A stretch of 64,000 bases of DNA from Arthrobacter endolithicus (GCF_026627425.1 NZ_JAPNLH010000002.1:248001-312000), one strand, 5' to 3'. Counted from the first letter of the stretch, positions 47,106-57,326 are shown. Notes: a model not told the origin generated them from the sequence alone. Made by a program: numbers and translations.

Positions 47106-47214
47106 CTCCAGTCTAGGTGCCCGGCAGGAAAACTTCCTATTGGCCAGCAGCGTTTCGCGCTGCTCGAAAGGCTGAGTCTGCCCGCCGCGTGCATTTTCCC
47201 GCCCCGGCGGCGAG

Positions 47215-47279
47215 CCACCCAGGTCACAGGCCACCCCAGGACACGAACCGCTCAGGACACGAACCACCCAGGTCACGAA
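47215..47279. repeat. Four tandem 16-17-base units at the end of the SDR gene
   Basis: Units of the form CCACCCAGGTCACGAA occur at 47215-47230, 47231-47247, 47248-47263 and 47264-47279, with a few changes each. The stop codon of the SDR gene lies in the last unit, so expansion would lengthen the gap to ileS without changing the protein. Confidence 0.8.
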
Positions 47280-48109
47280 CCGCTGCGGATTACTTTGTGC
47301 GCAGCCGCCTGGGCAACGGGACGGACGACGATCTGATCCAAATTGATGTGATGCGGAAGATTCAGCGCGTAGGCAACTACATCCGCAACGTCGCCTGCCG
47401 TCAGCGGCTTGTCCACGCCGGCGTATGTTTTCTGCGCTGCGGCCGTGTCCCCGCTGAGCCGGTTCAACGCGAATTCCTCGGTGTGCACCATGCCCGGCAG
47501 GACCTCAATGACGCGCAGATTGTTTTCAACCTCCTCCAGCCGCAGCGCCTTGGTGAGCGCATGCTGGGCAAACTTCGCTGCGTTATAGCCCGATCCCCCT
47601 TCGTAGGCCTCGATGCCGGCCGTAGAGGTCAGGTTCAGCACCGTACCCGCACCGTGGCCGCGCAGGGCGGGTAGGAACGCGCGGATCATTCGCATCGTGC
47701 CGAGGACATTCACCCGGTACATCCAGTCCCAATCGTCCTGCATGCCGTCGGCCATCTTGTCCGCGCCGCGTGCACCGCCGGCAATGTTGACCAACGTGTC
47801 CAAGCCACCGCGGCCGGCCACGAACGTCTGCAAAGCCGCCACGGCGCCGTCGTCCGTCACATCGGCCGTGAACGGCACTGCACCTGTCTGGGCGGCCAGC
47901 GCCTCAAGCCGGTCAGTACGGCGGGCGACGGCGACGACGTCCCATCCGTCTGCGCGCAGCTTGCACACGGTGGCAGCACCAATGCCCGAGCTGGCCCCCG
48001 TCACCACGGCGCGTCGAAGGTGCCCCGGCGCTGCGGACGGGGCGACGGACGGCACTGCAGCCGACGGCACTGCAGACGAGGAGGATGTGGAATGAGAGGA
48101 TTCGGTCAT
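47273..48109 (-). CDS. Short-chain dehydrogenase/reductase
   Basis: The 278-residue protein is a classical SDR resembling YdfG-type NADP-dependent 3-hydroxyacid dehydrogenases. After a Ser/Ala-rich 30-residue N-terminal extension come the cofactor motif AVVTGASSGIGAATV, an Arg pair VARRTDRLE that suggests NADP, NIAGGARG, the catalytic Ser in LNLTSTAGIEAYEGGSG and the YNAAKFAQ YxxxK motif, then LPGMVHTEEF. The substrate is not known. It is divergent from valS, and its 3' end runs into a short tandem repeat before the ileS promoter. Confidence 0.9.
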   Translation of the reverse strand: MTESSHSTSSSSAVPSAAVPSVAPSAAPGHLRRAVVTGASSGIGAATVCKLRADGWDVVAVARRTDRLEALAAQTGAVPFTADVTDDGAVAALQTFVAGRGGLDTLVNIAGGARGADKMADGMQDDWDWMYRVNVLGTMRMIRAFLPALRGHGAGTVLNLTSTAGIEAYEGGSGYNAAKFAQHALTKALRLEEVENNLRVIEVLPGMVHTEEFALNRLSGDTAAAQKTYAGVDKPLTAGDVADVVAYALNLPHHINLDQIVVRPVAQAAAHKVIRSGS

Positions 48110-48164
48110 GGATCTAATCTAGTCCGGGATCTCCTCAGCCCCGCGGACATGAAAGAATCGGAAC

Positions 48165-50825
48165 ATGGCCGACCATCTTCAGGGCACAGACACGCCCGCC
48201 GCACCCACGTCCTCCGTACCCGATAAGCCCGCCTTGGAGGGGCTCGAAGCCGTGCTGACCAAGCGCTGGCGGGAACAGGGCACGTACAAGTTTGACCGGA
48301 ACACCAGCAGGGATCAGGTCTATTCGATCGACACTCCCCCGCCGACGGCGTCCGGTTCACTGCACGTGGGGCACATGTTCTCCTACACGCAAACCGACGT
48401 ACTGGCCCGCTATCAGCGGATGCGCGGAAAGAATGTTTTCTACCCGATGGGCTGGGACGACAACGGCCTGCCGACCGAACGTCGGGTACAGAACTATTAC
48501 GGCGTCCGATGCGACCCGAAGCTGCCTTACGACGCCGCATTCACCCCGCCTGCCCAGCCGGCAAAAAACGAACGCGACTTCATCCAGATTTCGCGCCGAA
48601 ACTTCATTGAACTGTGTGAAGAGCTCGCCGTGGAAGACGAGAAGGTCTTCGAGGACCTGTTCAGTACCTTGGGGCTGTCGGTGGACTGGGAGCTGACGTA
48701 CCGAACCATTGATGATTCCTCCCGCGCCGTGAGCCAGCGGGCCTTCCTGGCCAATCTGGCCGCCGGGGACGCCTACATGGCAGAAGCGCCGACGCTCTGG
48801 GATGTCACGTACCGCACGGCCGTTGCACAGGCCGAGCTGGAGGACCGGGAACGTCCGGGCGCCTTCCACCGCGTGGCCTTCCACCGCCCGGACGGCGAAA
48901 GAGTCTTCATTGAGACCACCCGGCCCGAGCTGATTCCCGCCTGCGTGGCACTGGTGGCGCACCCGGAGGACGAGCGTTATCAGCCGTTGTTCGGCAGCAC
49001 GGTCTTTTCGCCGCTCTACGGCGTGGAGGTGGAGGTCAAGGCCCACCCGCTGGCCAAGCAGGACAAAGGCTCCGGCCTGGTCATGGTCTGCACCTTCGGC
49101 GACCTGACCGACGTCACCTGGTGGCGCGAGCTGCAGTTGCCGACCCGGGCCATCGTGGGCCGGGACGGGCGCATCCTGGCCGATACACCCGCGTGGATCA
49201 AGGGCGACGGCGCCGGGCATTATCAGGCGCTGGCCGGCAAGACGACGTTCAGCGCCAAGGAAACCGTGGTGGCGCAGCTGCGCGAAAGCGGGGACCTGGA
49301 CGGCGAGCCGAAGCCGATCACGCATTCGGTGAATTTTTACGAACGCGGCGACAAACCTCTTGAGGTCGTCACCAGCCGGCAGTGGTACCTGCGCAACGGT
49401 GGCCGCGACGCGGACCGGCGCGAACGGCTGATTGGCCGTGGCAAGGAAGTCGACTTCCACCCGGCCTTCATGCGCTCGCGCTACGAGAACTGGGTGCAGG
49501 GGCTCAACGGCGACTGGCTGGTTTCCCGGCAGCGCTTCTTCGGCGTCCCGATCCCGGTCTGGTACCCGCTAGATGCCGCCGGCAACCCCGACTATGCGCA
49601 GCCAATCCTCCCCGCGGACCAGGCCCTGCCGGTGGATCCCGTGGCGGAGCCGGCCCCCGGTTTTAACGAAGCACAGCGCGACGCTCCCGGCGGTTTCACC
49701 GGGGACGCGGATGTCCTGGACACGTGGGCCACTTCCTCACTGACGCCACAGATTGTGGGCGGCTGGAGCCGGGACGAGGACCTTTTTGCCAAGGTTTTCC
49801 CCTTTGATCTGCGTCCGCAGGGCCACGACATCATCCGGACCTGGCTGTTCTCCAGTGTGGTCCGCGCCGATGCTCTGCAGTCGGCCGCGCCGTGGAAGCA
49901 CGCTGCCATTTCCGGCTGGATCCTGGATCCGGACCGAAAAAAAATGTCCAAGTCCAAGGGCAACGTGGTGGTTCCCACCGACGTACTCCAGGACTTCGGC
50001 TCGGACGCGGTGCGTTACTGGGCCGCTTCCGCCAAGCTCGGCGCCGACACCGCGTATGAGATCGGTCAGATGAAAATCGGCCGCCGACTGGCCATTAAGC
50101 TGCTCAATGCCTCGAAGTTTGTGCTGAACCTCGGCGCCACCGAGGCGTCGGTGCTGAGCACCACGGGGGTCCCCGCGCCGGGACCCGTAACCACCCCCTT
50201 GGATGGTGCGCTGCTCGCGCAGCTGGCGGACGTCGTCGACCAGTCCACCGCCGCGTTTGAGGCCTATGACTATGCCCGTGCGCTGCAGTTGACGGAAACG
50301 TTCTTCTGGTCCTTCACCGACGACTATGTGGAGCTCATCAAGGACCGGGCGTACGGCGCCGCAGGGGATGCCGGGCAGGCTTCCGTGCTGGCGACACTGG
50401 CTACCGCCTTGGATTCCCTGCTGCGGCTTTTCGCGCCCTTCATCCCGTTCGCGACCGATGAGGTGTGGTCCTGGTGGCGGACGGGATCGGTGCACCGCAC
50501 GCCGTGGCCGGTAGCTTACCGCAAGGCAACCGGGGCTACGGGCGAAGGTGCCGGAGATATCACCCTGCTGGCCACCGTCGGGGCGGCGCTCAGCGGTATC
50601 CGTAAGGCCAAGTCCGAGGCGAAGGTCAAGCAGCGGACCGAGGTCCTCAGCGCCACCATCAGCGCGCCGGCCGGACAGTTGGCCCGGTTGCAGGCAGGTC
50701 ACGGCGACCTGCGCGCCGCAGGTAATGTCCGGGAGCTCACTCTCGTCGAGGGAGCCGAACTGGCCGTGACCGACGTCGTGCTCGCGCCCGTGGAGGAGCC
50801 GGTTCAGGAACCCAGCCAGGCGTAG
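48165..50825 (+). CDS. valS: Valyl-tRNA synthetase
   Basis: The 886-residue enzyme charges tRNA-Val. The HIGH motif is in PPPTASGSLHVGHMFSYTQT, the editing domain spans about 190-390, and KMSKS is in DRKKMSKSKGNVVVPTD. The HVGHMFSYTQTD form marks the actinobacterial/archaeal-like ValS subgroup. The C-terminus lacks the long coiled coil of the E. coli type. The ATG 48165 has only an AAAGAA-type ribosome site. It stands alone, divergent from an SDR gene, with no T-box seen upstream. Confidence 0.96.
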   Translation: MADHLQGTDTPAAPTSSVPDKPALEGLEAVLTKRWREQGTYKFDRNTSRDQVYSIDTPPPTASGSLHVGHMFSYTQTDVLARYQRMRGKNVFYPMGWDDNGLPTERRVQNYYGVRCDPKLPYDAAFTPPAQPAKNERDFIQISRRNFIELCEELAVEDEKVFEDLFSTLGLSVDWELTYRTIDDSSRAVSQRAFLANLAAGDAYMAEAPTLWDVTYRTAVAQAELEDRERPGAFHRVAFHRPDGERVFIETTRPELIPACVALVAHPEDERYQPLFGSTVFSPLYGVEVEVKAHPLAKQDKGSGLVMVCTFGDLTDVTWWRELQLPTRAIVGRDGRILADTPAWIKGDGAGHYQALAGKTTFSAKETVVAQLRESGDLDGEPKPITHSVNFYERGDKPLEVVTSRQWYLRNGGRDADRRERLIGRGKEVDFHPAFMRSRYENWVQGLNGDWLVSRQRFFGVPIPVWYPLDAAGNPDYAQPILPADQALPVDPVAEPAPGFNEAQRDAPGGFTGDADVLDTWATSSLTPQIVGGWSRDEDLFAKVFPFDLRPQGHDIIRTWLFSSVVRADALQSAAPWKHAAISGWILDPDRKKMSKSKGNVVVPTDVLQDFGSDAVRYWAASAKLGADTAYEIGQMKIGRRLAIKLLNASKFVLNLGATEASVLSTTGVPAPGPVTTPLDGALLAQLADVVDQSTAAFEAYDYARALQLTETFFWSFTDDYVELIKDRAYGAAGDAGQASVLATLATALDSLLRLFAPFIPFATDEVWSWWRTGSVHRTPWPVAYRKATGATGEGAGDITLLATVGAALSGIRKAKSEAKVKQRTEVLSATISAPAGQLARLQAGHGDLRAAGNVRELTLVEGAELAVTDVVLAPVEEPVQEPSQA

Positions 50826-50943
50826 GCTAACCGCAAAGCGCCCCTCGTCGCGGGACCACGACGCAGGGACACACCGACGCGGCCGCGGGTGCTGCCCACG
50901 ATGGGAAAAGCACCTGCGGCTGCGTTGAATGCCGGATCTGGCG

Positions 50944-51507
50944 CTAGTTCGCGGCCGCCGCGAAGTCGATCGAAGCGGTGGTCGCTGTTGCTCCGCGCCG
51001 CCCCGGCGCCCTCTGATACCGCCAGTAGAGGTTCGTATGGGCGATGACCAGCTCCGGCGCCGGTGCGCCCCACTCGCTCTGGTCCTCGGTGGTGTGGGCG
51101 TCCCCGACCAAGGTTGCATCGTAGCCGCGAACGATCGCCCCGTGCAGCGTCGACTGGATACAGGCGTCCGTCTGCGCCCCGGCAATGATCAGGTGTCCCA
51201 CTTTGCGCCCGGCAAGGATATCCTCCAGATCGGTGGCCTCGAAGGAATCCCCGTAGTGCTTGTGGACCAGCGGTTCCGACTCGTCGCGCGTCAGCTCTGG
51301 GACGTACTGCCAGCCCTCGCTGTCCTGCGGTAGGTCGTCGTCGGAATGTTGAATCCAAATGACTGGCGCGCCCTGCGCTCGTGCCTTGTCCACCAGAGAG
51401 ACAATATTGGCGACCACGCCGTCCCGGTTGTACGCGCCGGCCATGACGTCATTCTGGACATCGATAACGAGCAGCGCGGTAAGTGAACGCCCTGATAGAG
51501 AGGTCAT
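50944..51507 (-). CDS. Isochorismatase-family cysteine hydrolase
   Basis: The 187-residue protein has the isochorismatase-hydrolase fold with the catalytic Asp in LLVIDVQND (D16) and the nucleophilic Cys in IIAGAQTDACIQST. The family includes nicotinamidases, N-carbamoyl hydrolases and true isochorismatases; the loop residues here do not show nicotinamidase metal ligands, so a general cysteine hydrolase call is safest. ATG 51507 follows GGAGGAG. It and the nitroreductase-like gene upstream are on the same strand with 57 bases between them. Confidence 0.88.
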   Translation of the reverse strand: MTSLSGRSLTALLVIDVQNDVMAGAYNRDGVVANIVSLVDKARAQGAPVIWIQHSDDDLPQDSEGWQYVPELTRDESEPLVHKHYGDSFEATDLEDILAGRKVGHLIIAGAQTDACIQSTLHGAIVRGYDATLVGDAHTTEDQSEWGAPAPELVIAHTNLYWRYQRAPGRRGATATTASIDFAAAAN

Positions 51508-51564
51508 AACGGTCTCCTCCGCACATGTAGCCTACGGCTGACAAACAGCCGGATAAAGCTGAGC

Positions 51565-52206
51565 TTACTGGGCCTGCGGGTCTTCGGTGCGGCTGCGCTT
51601 GAGTTCGAAGAAGTAGGGGAACCCGGCAAGGGTGACGGTGGCGTCCCATAGGCGACCGGCATCGTCACCGCGGGGAATCTGGGTAATCACCGGGCCGAAA
51701 AATGCCGTTCCGTTAAAGGCCACGATCGGAGTCCCGACGTCCTCGCCCACCAGGCTGATGCCGGACTCGTGGCTGGCGCGAAGCGGCATGTCGTAGACGT
51801 CCTCGTTAGCAAACCGCTGCAGATCGGGGTCGAGCCCCACCTGAGCCAGCGCCTTGGCAATGACCTCCGAGTAGTCCTGATTTCCGTTCACGTGAATCTC
51901 GGTGCCCATCGCGTCATAGAGCTCCTTGACGTAGTGCTCGCCGTGCAACTCACGTGCTGCGGTGATCACGCGCACCGGGCCCAAGCCGCGTTTCATCAAC
52001 GACTCGTACTCCTCGGTGAGGCCGGGGCGCCCCTGATTGAGCAGCGACAGGCTCATCACGTGCCAGTGAACGGAAATGTCCCGGACCTCTTCCACCTCGC
52101 CGATCCACCGTGACGTTGCCCAGGCGAACGGGCACAGCGGGTCAAACCAGAAATCCGCGCCGTTGGCCTTTGCTGTATTGGACTTCGAATTCGCGGATTC
52201 AGTCAT
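51565..52206 (-). CDS. DsbA-family protein, mycothiol-dependent nitroreductase homologue
   Basis: The 213-residue protein has a thioredoxin fold with a helical insert. The active-site motif is DPLCPFAWATSRW (C25-P-F-A28), and the cis-Pro region reads GEDVGTPIVAFNG. It resembles mycobacterial Rv2466c, a mycothiol-dependent reductase. A second active-site Cys is absent here (Ala28), so it would work through a monothiol mechanism with mycothiol. ATG 52206 follows GAGGAG. Mycothiol use is consistent with an actinobacterium. Confidence 0.85.
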   Translation of the reverse strand: MTESANSKSNTAKANGADFWFDPLCPFAWATSRWIGEVEEVRDISVHWHVMSLSLLNQGRPGLTEEYESLMKRGLGPVRVITAARELHGEHYVKELYDAMGTEIHVNGNQDYSEVIAKALAQVGLDPDLQRFANEDVYDMPLRASHESGISLVGEDVGTPIVAFNGTAFFGPVITQIPRGDDAGRLWDATVTLAGFPYFFELKRSRTEDPQAQ

Positions 52207-52303
52207 GGTTTCTCCTCATTGGATCATCTGGAAATAGTGCAGATCGGGCCGGGAATAAGAAACAGCAGCGGATGGGAAGCAGCAGCTGCCAGGCACAGCG
52301 GCG

Positions 52304-53593
52304 TCAGGCCGACTTATTGCGCCGCTTTGCCACCACGTCATGCGGGATCAGGGTCGGCTCGGTGACTGTATTCACCACGTCAGCGGTGATCACCACGCTC
52401 GCGATATCGTCCCGCCCGGGCAGGTCGAACATCACCGGCTGCAGCACTTCTTCCATAATGGCCCGCAGACCTCGTGCCCCCGTACCCCGATCAAGAGCCT
52501 TGTCGGCAATCGCATGCAGGGCATCGTCTTCAAAAACCAGCTCCACGCCGTCGAGCATGAACATTTTCTGGTACTGCTTGACCAGAGCATTCTTGGGCTC
52601 GGACAGGATTTGGATCAGGGCCGGACGATCCAGATGCGAGACGGTGGTGATGACCGGGAGACGGCCGATAAATTCGGGAATGAGGCCGAATTTCAGCAGA
52701 TCCTCCGGCATGACGTCACCATAGCTGGCTTCAACGCGCTTGAGCGCGCTCAGCGGGGCACCAAAGCCTATACCCTTCTTACCCGCCCGTGAACCGATTA
52801 TTTCTTCCAGCCCGGCAAAGGCACCGGCCACAATGAAGAGCACATTCGTGGTGTCAATCTGGATGAATTCCTGATGCGGATGTTTCCGCCCGCCCTGCGG
52901 CGGCACGGAGGCCACTGTTCCTTCAAGGATCTTCAACAGCGCCTGCTGCACGCCCTCCCCGGAGACGTCCCGGGTGATGGATGGATTTTCGCTCTTGCGC
53001 GAGATCTTATCGATCTCGTCAATGTAGATAATGCCCTGTTCGGCTTTTTTGACATCGTAGTCAGCGGCCTGGATCAGTTTCAGCAGGATATTTTCAACGT
53101 CTTCGCCGACGTATCCCGCCTCCGTCAACGCGGTCGCATCCGCAACCGCGAAGGGAACGTTGAGCCGGCGGGCAAGCGTTTGCGCCAGGTACGTCTTCCC
53201 GCAGCCGGTCGGTCCGATGAGCAAAATGTTGGACTTGGCCAGCTCCACGTCTTCGTGGGCCCCGCCCTCGGCCAGCGCATTGCCCCGAGAGCCGTGACCG
53301 GCCTGAATACGCTTGTAGTGGTTGTACACAGCCACGGCGAGGGAACGCTTAGCTGGTTCCTGGCCAATGACGTATTCCTGCAGAAAATCAAAGATCTCGC
53401 GAGGCTTGGGGAGTTCAAAACTGCCCAGGTCGGCCACTTCGGCCAATTCCTCCTCGATGATCTCGTTGCACAGTTCAATGCATTCGTCGCAGATGTAGAC
53501 GCCAGGACCGGCGATGAGTTTCCGGACCTGCTTCTGGCTCTTGCCACAAAAGGAACACTTCAGTAGATCAGTGCTCTCGCCCATCCGAGCCAT
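52304..53593 (-). CDS. clpX: ATP-dependent Clp protease ATP-binding subunit ClpX
   Basis: ClpX unfolds substrates and feeds ClpP. From ATG 53593 (429 residues), after AAAGGGAAA, it has the N-terminal zinc domain [19 protein letters not shown] and [13 protein letters not shown], Walker [15 protein letters not shown], Walker [10 protein letters not shown], the ClpP-contact loop GFGAPLS and sensor 2 [12 protein letters not shown]. The frame is open to 53719 without conserved residues. It follows clpP2 by 178 bases on the same strand, in the order tig-clpP1-clpP2-clpX. Confidence 0.97.
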   Translation of the reverse strand: MARMGESTDLLKCSFCGKSQKQVRKLIAGPGVYICDECIELCNEIIEEELAEVADLGSFELPKPREIFDFLQEYVIGQEPAKRSLAVAVYNHYKRIQAGHGSRGNALAEGGAHEDVELAKSNILLIGPTGCGKTYLAQTLARRLNVPFAVADATALTEAGYVGEDVENILLKLIQAADYDVKKAEQGIIYIDEIDKISRKSENPSITRDVSGEGVQQALLKILEGTVASVPPQGGRKHPHQEFIQIDTTNVLFIVAGAFAGLEEIIGSRAGKKGIGFGAPLSALKRVEASYGDVMPEDLLKFGLIPEFIGRLPVITTVSHLDRPALIQILSEPKNALVKQYQKMFMLDGVELVFEDDALHAIADKALDRGTGARGLRAIMEEVLQPVMFDLPGRDDIASVVITADVVNTVTEPTLIPHDVVAKRRNKSA

Positions 53594-53771
53594 CTGTGTT
53601 TCCCTTTCGAATCGGGCGCAATGCGCCTTGGCCCTTGAAGCGGGCCGGTAGTCCGGGCTGTCGTGCCCCGGACCATGCCTCCACTCTAGGCCACATACCC
53701 TGTCCCAAGTGGAAGCCAAACGCCGGGGCGGCGTACTTTTCCTTCGGCGCCCCGGCGGTACTTTACGGCTA

Positions 53772-54443
53772 CTACTTGGTGATGGCCTGCGGCTTGATCT
53801 TCCGGGGCGCCAGCACCTCGTCGATCAGACCGTATTCCTTGGACTCCGCCGCGGTGAGGATCTTGTCTCGTTCGATGTCGTTGTTTACCTGCGCCGGGGT
53901 GCGCCCGGAGTGGCGCGCCAGTGTATCTTCGAGCCACGTGCGCATACGCATAACCTCATTGGCCTGGATTTCAATATCCGAGGCCTGACCACCGTCGCCG
54001 CCGGACAGGGCCGGCTGGTGAATCAGAACGCGGGCATTGGGCAACGCCAGCCGCTTGCCCGGCGCCCCGGCGGCAAGCAGCACAGCTGCGGCGCTGGCCG
54101 CCTGGCCCAGGCACACGGTCTGGATCTCCGGGCGGACAAACTGCATAGTGTCGTAAATGGCCGTCATGGCGGTAAACGATCCACCGGGCGAGTTGATGTA
54201 GAGGGTAATGTCGCGATCCGGATCGGTCGATTCCAGCACCAGCAGCTGCGCCATCACATCGTCCGCGGAGGCGTCGTCGACCTGGACACCAAGGAAAATA
54301 ATCCGGTCCTCGAACAGCTTGGTGTACGGGTCCTGACGCTTGAAACCGTAGGGTGTACGCTCCTCGAATTGAGGCAGCACGTACCGGCTGGTGGGCATAT
54401 TGGCAGCGAAGCCACCGGCTGACGCTCCGAAATTGTAGGTCAT
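53772..54443 (-). CDS. clpP2: ATP-dependent Clp protease proteolytic subunit 2
   Basis: The 223-residue protein has the ClpP triad with Ser117 in [16 protein letters not shown] and His142 in [10 protein letters not shown], and the oxyanion segment [10 protein letters not shown]. It is the second of two paralogues; actinobacterial ClpP1 and ClpP2 form a mixed tetradecamer that works with ClpX and ClpC. It starts 52 bases after clpP1 on the same strand, preceded by AGGAG at a rather long spacing. Confidence 0.95.
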   Translation of the reverse strand: MTYNFGASAGGFAANMPTSRYVLPQFEERTPYGFKRQDPYTKLFEDRIIFLGVQVDDASADDVMAQLLVLESTDPDRDITLYINSPGGSFTAMTAIYDTMQFVRPEIQTVCLGQAASAAAVLLAAGAPGKRLALPNARVLIHQPALSGGDGGQASDIEIQANEVMRMRTWLEDTLARHSGRTPAQVNNDIERDKILTAAESKEYGLIDEVLAPRKIKPQAITK

Positions 54444-54495
54444 TGTTCTCTAAGCTCCTGAAGTATGGGGAATCGGCGTAGACGGGGACCGGTGA

Positions 54496-55119
54496 CTATT
54501 CCTGGGCAGTTCCACCACCGCCGGAGACGGAGCCGGCATGCGCTGCGATCTTGTCGAAGAAACCGTACTCCAGCGCCTCCTCGGCCGTGAACCACTTGTC
54601 GCGGTCGTTGTCCTTGAGGATCTTTTCCACCGTTTGTCCAGTCTGCTCGGCGGTCAGGTCTGCCATGACCTTCTTCATATGCAAAATCAGTTCCGCCTGG
54701 ATCTTAATGTCCGACGCGGTTCCGCCAATTCCACCCGAGGGCTGGTGCATGAGGATACGGGCGTGCGGGGTGGCGTAGCGTTTGCCCTTGGTGCCGGAGG
54801 ACAGCAGGAACTGACCCATCGACGCCGCCAAACCCGTGGCCACAGTGACCACGTCATTGGGGATGTACTTCATCGTGTCGTAAATCGCCATGCCCGCAGT
54901 AACGGAGCCGCCGGGCGAGTTAATGTACAAGAAGATGTCCTTGTCCGGATTCTCGGCCGAGAGCAGCAGCAGCTGGGAGCAAATGACGTTCGCGTTATCG
55001 TCGCGGACCTCCGAGCCCAACCAAATAATCCGCTCCTTGAGCAGTCGGTTGAAAATGTAATCATCGCGGCCAGACGCGTCCTGCGTCGCCATCGTCGGGG
55101 CTGTACTTTGCTGGGTCAT
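54496..55119 (-). CDS. clpP1: ATP-dependent Clp protease proteolytic subunit 1
   Basis: The 207-residue protein shows Ser100 in [17 protein letters not shown], His125 in [12 protein letters not shown] and the strand [20 protein letters not shown]. As the upstream member of the pair it corresponds to ClpP1. The Ser/Gly-rich C-terminus extends past the fold. It lies between tig and clpP2 in a protein quality-control block. Confidence 0.95.
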   Translation of the reverse strand: MTQQSTAPTMATQDASGRDDYIFNRLLKERIIWLGSEVRDDNANVICSQLLLLSAENPDKDIFLYINSPGGSVTAGMAIYDTMKYIPNDVVTVATGLAASMGQFLLSSGTKGKRYATPHARILMHQPSGGIGGTASDIKIQAELILHMKKVMADLTAEQTGQTVEKILKDNDRDKWFTAEEALEYGFFDKIAAHAGSVSGGGGTAQE

Positions 55120-55458
55120 GGTGAAACTGCCTCTCGATCGTGACTGCGTGCCGGCTCAGCATCTGCTGCAACAGGCACTGTCATCCTGCGAACATCTCTT
55201 CCATGGACAGTAGCCGTTTGGACCGACAATTTGTTTCGTGAAACCGACCTGTTCGCTGACGGCGCATCACGGTCGGCAGGACGGACGACGGCGGCGCAGG
55301 CGGGCTTAAAGCGCGCCGCCGCCGGTCCCAAAGGGAACCGGCGGCGGCTTCGGTACCGTTCACAGTGCAGCGGCACCGGACGTCCTGAACGAGCGCTGCT
55401 GTCCAAAAAAACGCTGGCGAACAGCGCCCCTCAGACGATCGATGCTGGAGCGGACCTG
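55120..55458 (-). other. Gap between tig and clpP1
   Basis: These 339 bases hold no gene that I can support. A GC-rich hairpin near 55310-55350 on the minus strand (AAGCCGCCGCCGGTTCC with GGAACCGGCGGCGGCTT-type arms around 55313-55351) is a likely terminator of tig. The clpP1P2 promoter should lie between it and 55119; no clear hexamers were picked. Confidence 0.5.
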
Positions 55459-56904
55459 CTAGAAGCGGGCTGCGCCCGGGTCGTCGCCTGCAGGCGCATC
55501 TTCTTCAGCGGGCTCTGCCGCATCAAGCACGGCATCCTCTGCAGAGTCCGTTGCGTCGGCGTCGCCGGATTCGAACGCCTCGATGTCGTCGTCGTTCGTT
55601 TCCACCTCGTCGTCACCGGCGCTGACGAAGGAACTCAAGTCCACGGCTTCACCCTTGGTGTCGGTGACGTTGGCCTGCCCCAGAACCAGGGCCAGCGCCT
55701 TGCGGCGGCGGACCTCGGAGACGATCATCGAGACCTGGCCGGAGGAATCAAGCATTTGGGCGAACTGATTCGGTTCCATACCGTACTGGCCGGCGGAGGA
55801 AACGATGTACTCGATCAGTTCGTTCTGGCTGACACCAATTTCTTCCTTGTCAGCGATGGAGTCGAGGATGATCTCGTTGCGGAAGGCACGCTCAGTATTC
55901 GTCCTGACCTCGGCGCGGTGATCTTCGGTGTCATGGTCCTCACCGCCGTGGCTGCCCTCGCCGGTGAAGTGCTGCTCCAGCTGCTCGGCGATGACCGATT
56001 CCGGAATCGGAACCTCGATCATTTCCAAGAGCTTATCCAGGACCTTGTCCCGGGCCTCGACACCCTGGTCGACCGTCTTGGCTTCGGCGACCTGCTTGGC
56101 CAGATCCTCGCGCAGCTCGGCAATGGTGTCGAATTCACTGGCCAACTGGGCAAAATCATCGTCCGCTACCGGAAGCTCGCGCTCCTTGACGGACCTTACC
56201 GTCACCGTCACCTGAGCCGCTTCACCGGCATGGTCTCCGCCCGCCAGCTTGGTGTCGAAAATGGTCTCTTCATCCACGCTCAGGCCCGTGACAGCCTCAT
56301 CGAGGCCCTCCAGCATGGTGCCGGCCCCGACCTCGTAGGACAGGCCCGACGCGGAGTCAACCTCCTCGCCGTTGATCCGGGCCGAAATGTCGATCGACAG
56401 GAAGTCGCGCTCAGCAGCCGGACGTTCAAGGGTCTTCAGCGTGCCGAAGCGGCCACGCAGCTCATCGAGGGCCTTGTCGATATCCTCATCGGCGGTCTCT
56501 GACGCCGCAACCTCAACAGCGATAGCGCTGTAGTCGGGGAGCTCGATCTCGGGACGGACGTCCACCTCGACGTGGAACTTCAGCCCGCCGTCGGTTGCTG
56601 CCGGGTCCGGAACCTCGGTGATTTCAACCTCGGGGCGGCTGAGCGGGCTGATGCCCGCTTCCTGGACCGCAGCCTGGTACCAACCATTGAGACCATCATT
56701 GACGGCCGTCTCCAGGACGTAGCCGCGGCCAACACGCTGGTCAATGAGGCGATTCGGGACCTTGCCCTTCCGGAAGCCCGGGACCTGGACCTGGGTAGCA
56801 ATCGTCTTGTATGCCTCATCGATGCTGGGCTTCAATTCCTCGAAGGGAACCTCAACATTGAGCTTGACCCGAGTGGGTGTGAGGTTTTCGACGGCGCTCT
56901 TCAC
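55459..56904 (-). CDS. tig: Trigger factor
   Basis: Trigger factor is the ribosome-bound chaperone and prolyl isomerase for nascent chains. From GTG 56904 (481 residues), nine bases after AGGAG, it has the ribosome-docking signature [20 protein letters not shown], the FKBP-type isomerase domain at about 155-240 ([20 protein letters not shown]) and the helical C-terminal arms. A 50-residue Asp/Glu/Ala-rich tail ends the protein, as in other actinobacteria. The frame is open upstream through the tRNA-Pro gene, which is not coding. It precedes clpP1 by 339 bases. Confidence 0.96.
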   Translation of the reverse strand: MKSAVENLTPTRVKLNVEVPFEELKPSIDEAYKTIATQVQVPGFRKGKVPNRLIDQRVGRGYVLETAVNDGLNGWYQAAVQEAGISPLSRPEVEITEVPDPAATDGGLKFHVEVDVRPEIELPDYSAIAVEVAASETADEDIDKALDELRGRFGTLKTLERPAAERDFLSIDISARINGEEVDSASGLSYEVGAGTMLEGLDEAVTGLSVDEETIFDTKLAGGDHAGEAAQVTVTVRSVKERELPVADDDFAQLASEFDTIAELREDLAKQVAEAKTVDQGVEARDKVLDKLLEMIEVPIPESVIAEQLEQHFTGEGSHGGEDHDTEDHRAEVRTNTERAFRNEIILDSIADKEEIGVSQNELIEYIVSSAGQYGMEPNQFAQMLDSSGQVSMIVSEVRRRKALALVLGQANVTDTKGEAVDLSSFVSAGDDEVETNDDDIEAFESGDADATDSAEDAVLDAAEPAEEDAPAGDDPGAARF

Positions 56905-56986
56905 AGCATGTACTCCTGAAATGGTCGATAGGTGAGTAGTCAATAGCAGCACGTATCCGGCGTTTGCGTTGTCGGATAATGCTGAG

Positions 56987-57060
56987 TCGGGGCGACGTGA
57001 TTCGAACACGCGACCCCCTGGTCCCAAACCAGGTGCGCTACCAAGCTGCGCCACGCCCCG
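56987..57060 (-). tRNA. tRNA-Pro (TGG anticodon)
   Basis: The minus strand folds as a tRNA: acceptor CGGGGCG/CGCCCCG, D arm GCGCAGCTTGGTAGCGC, anticodon arm CCTGG-TTTGGGA-CCAGG with anticodon TGG, T arm CGCGTGTTCGAATCACG and discriminator A. The 3' CCA is not encoded. TAGACT 14 bases upstream (57074-57079) is a likely -10 element. Confidence 0.97.
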
Positions 57061-57139
57061 CAATGCACCGGTAAGTCTACGGGCAAAACATGGCATGTGC
57101 ACAATTGCGGGCACAATGCCCTCCCTGTCCGCCCAGCAT

Positions 57140-57170
57140 TTGACAGCACCTGCCCCCGGTATGGTGTAGT
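57140..57170 (+). promoter_or_regulatory. Candidate promoter of tRNA-Gly
   Basis: A perfect TTGACA (57140-57145) is followed after 19 bases by TGTAGT (57165-57170), 44 bases before the mature tRNA. Confidence 0.5.
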
Positions 57171-57214
57171 TATACCCGGCTGCTGAAGCGCACGCGTTTG
57201 CGGTTGGCCTGCAC

Positions 57215-57285
57215 GGGGGCGTAGCTTAATGGTAAAGCCTCAGTTTTCCAAACTGATGACGCGGGTTCGATTCCCGTCGCCCCCT
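57215..57285 (+). tRNA. tRNA-Gly (TCC anticodon)
   Basis: The plus strand gives acceptor GGGGGCG/CGCCCCC, D arm AGCTTAATGGTAAAGCC, anticodon arm TCAGT-TTTCCAA-ACTGA with anticodon TCC, T arm CGGGTTCGATTCCCG and discriminator T. CCA is not encoded. It reads GGA and GGG glycine codons. Confidence 0.97.
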
Positions 57286-57326
57286 CAGCTCACTTCCCCC
57301 AGTGCCTCAATTGCCGGCCCCGAGCC

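Noticed and set aside
47215-47279. CRISPR array or attachment site
   Set aside because: Units are only 16-17 bases, contiguous, with no spacers and no integrase nearby.
56940-57149. Coding frames across the tRNA-Pro gene
   Set aside because: The cloverleaf is complete and these frames have no conserved residues.
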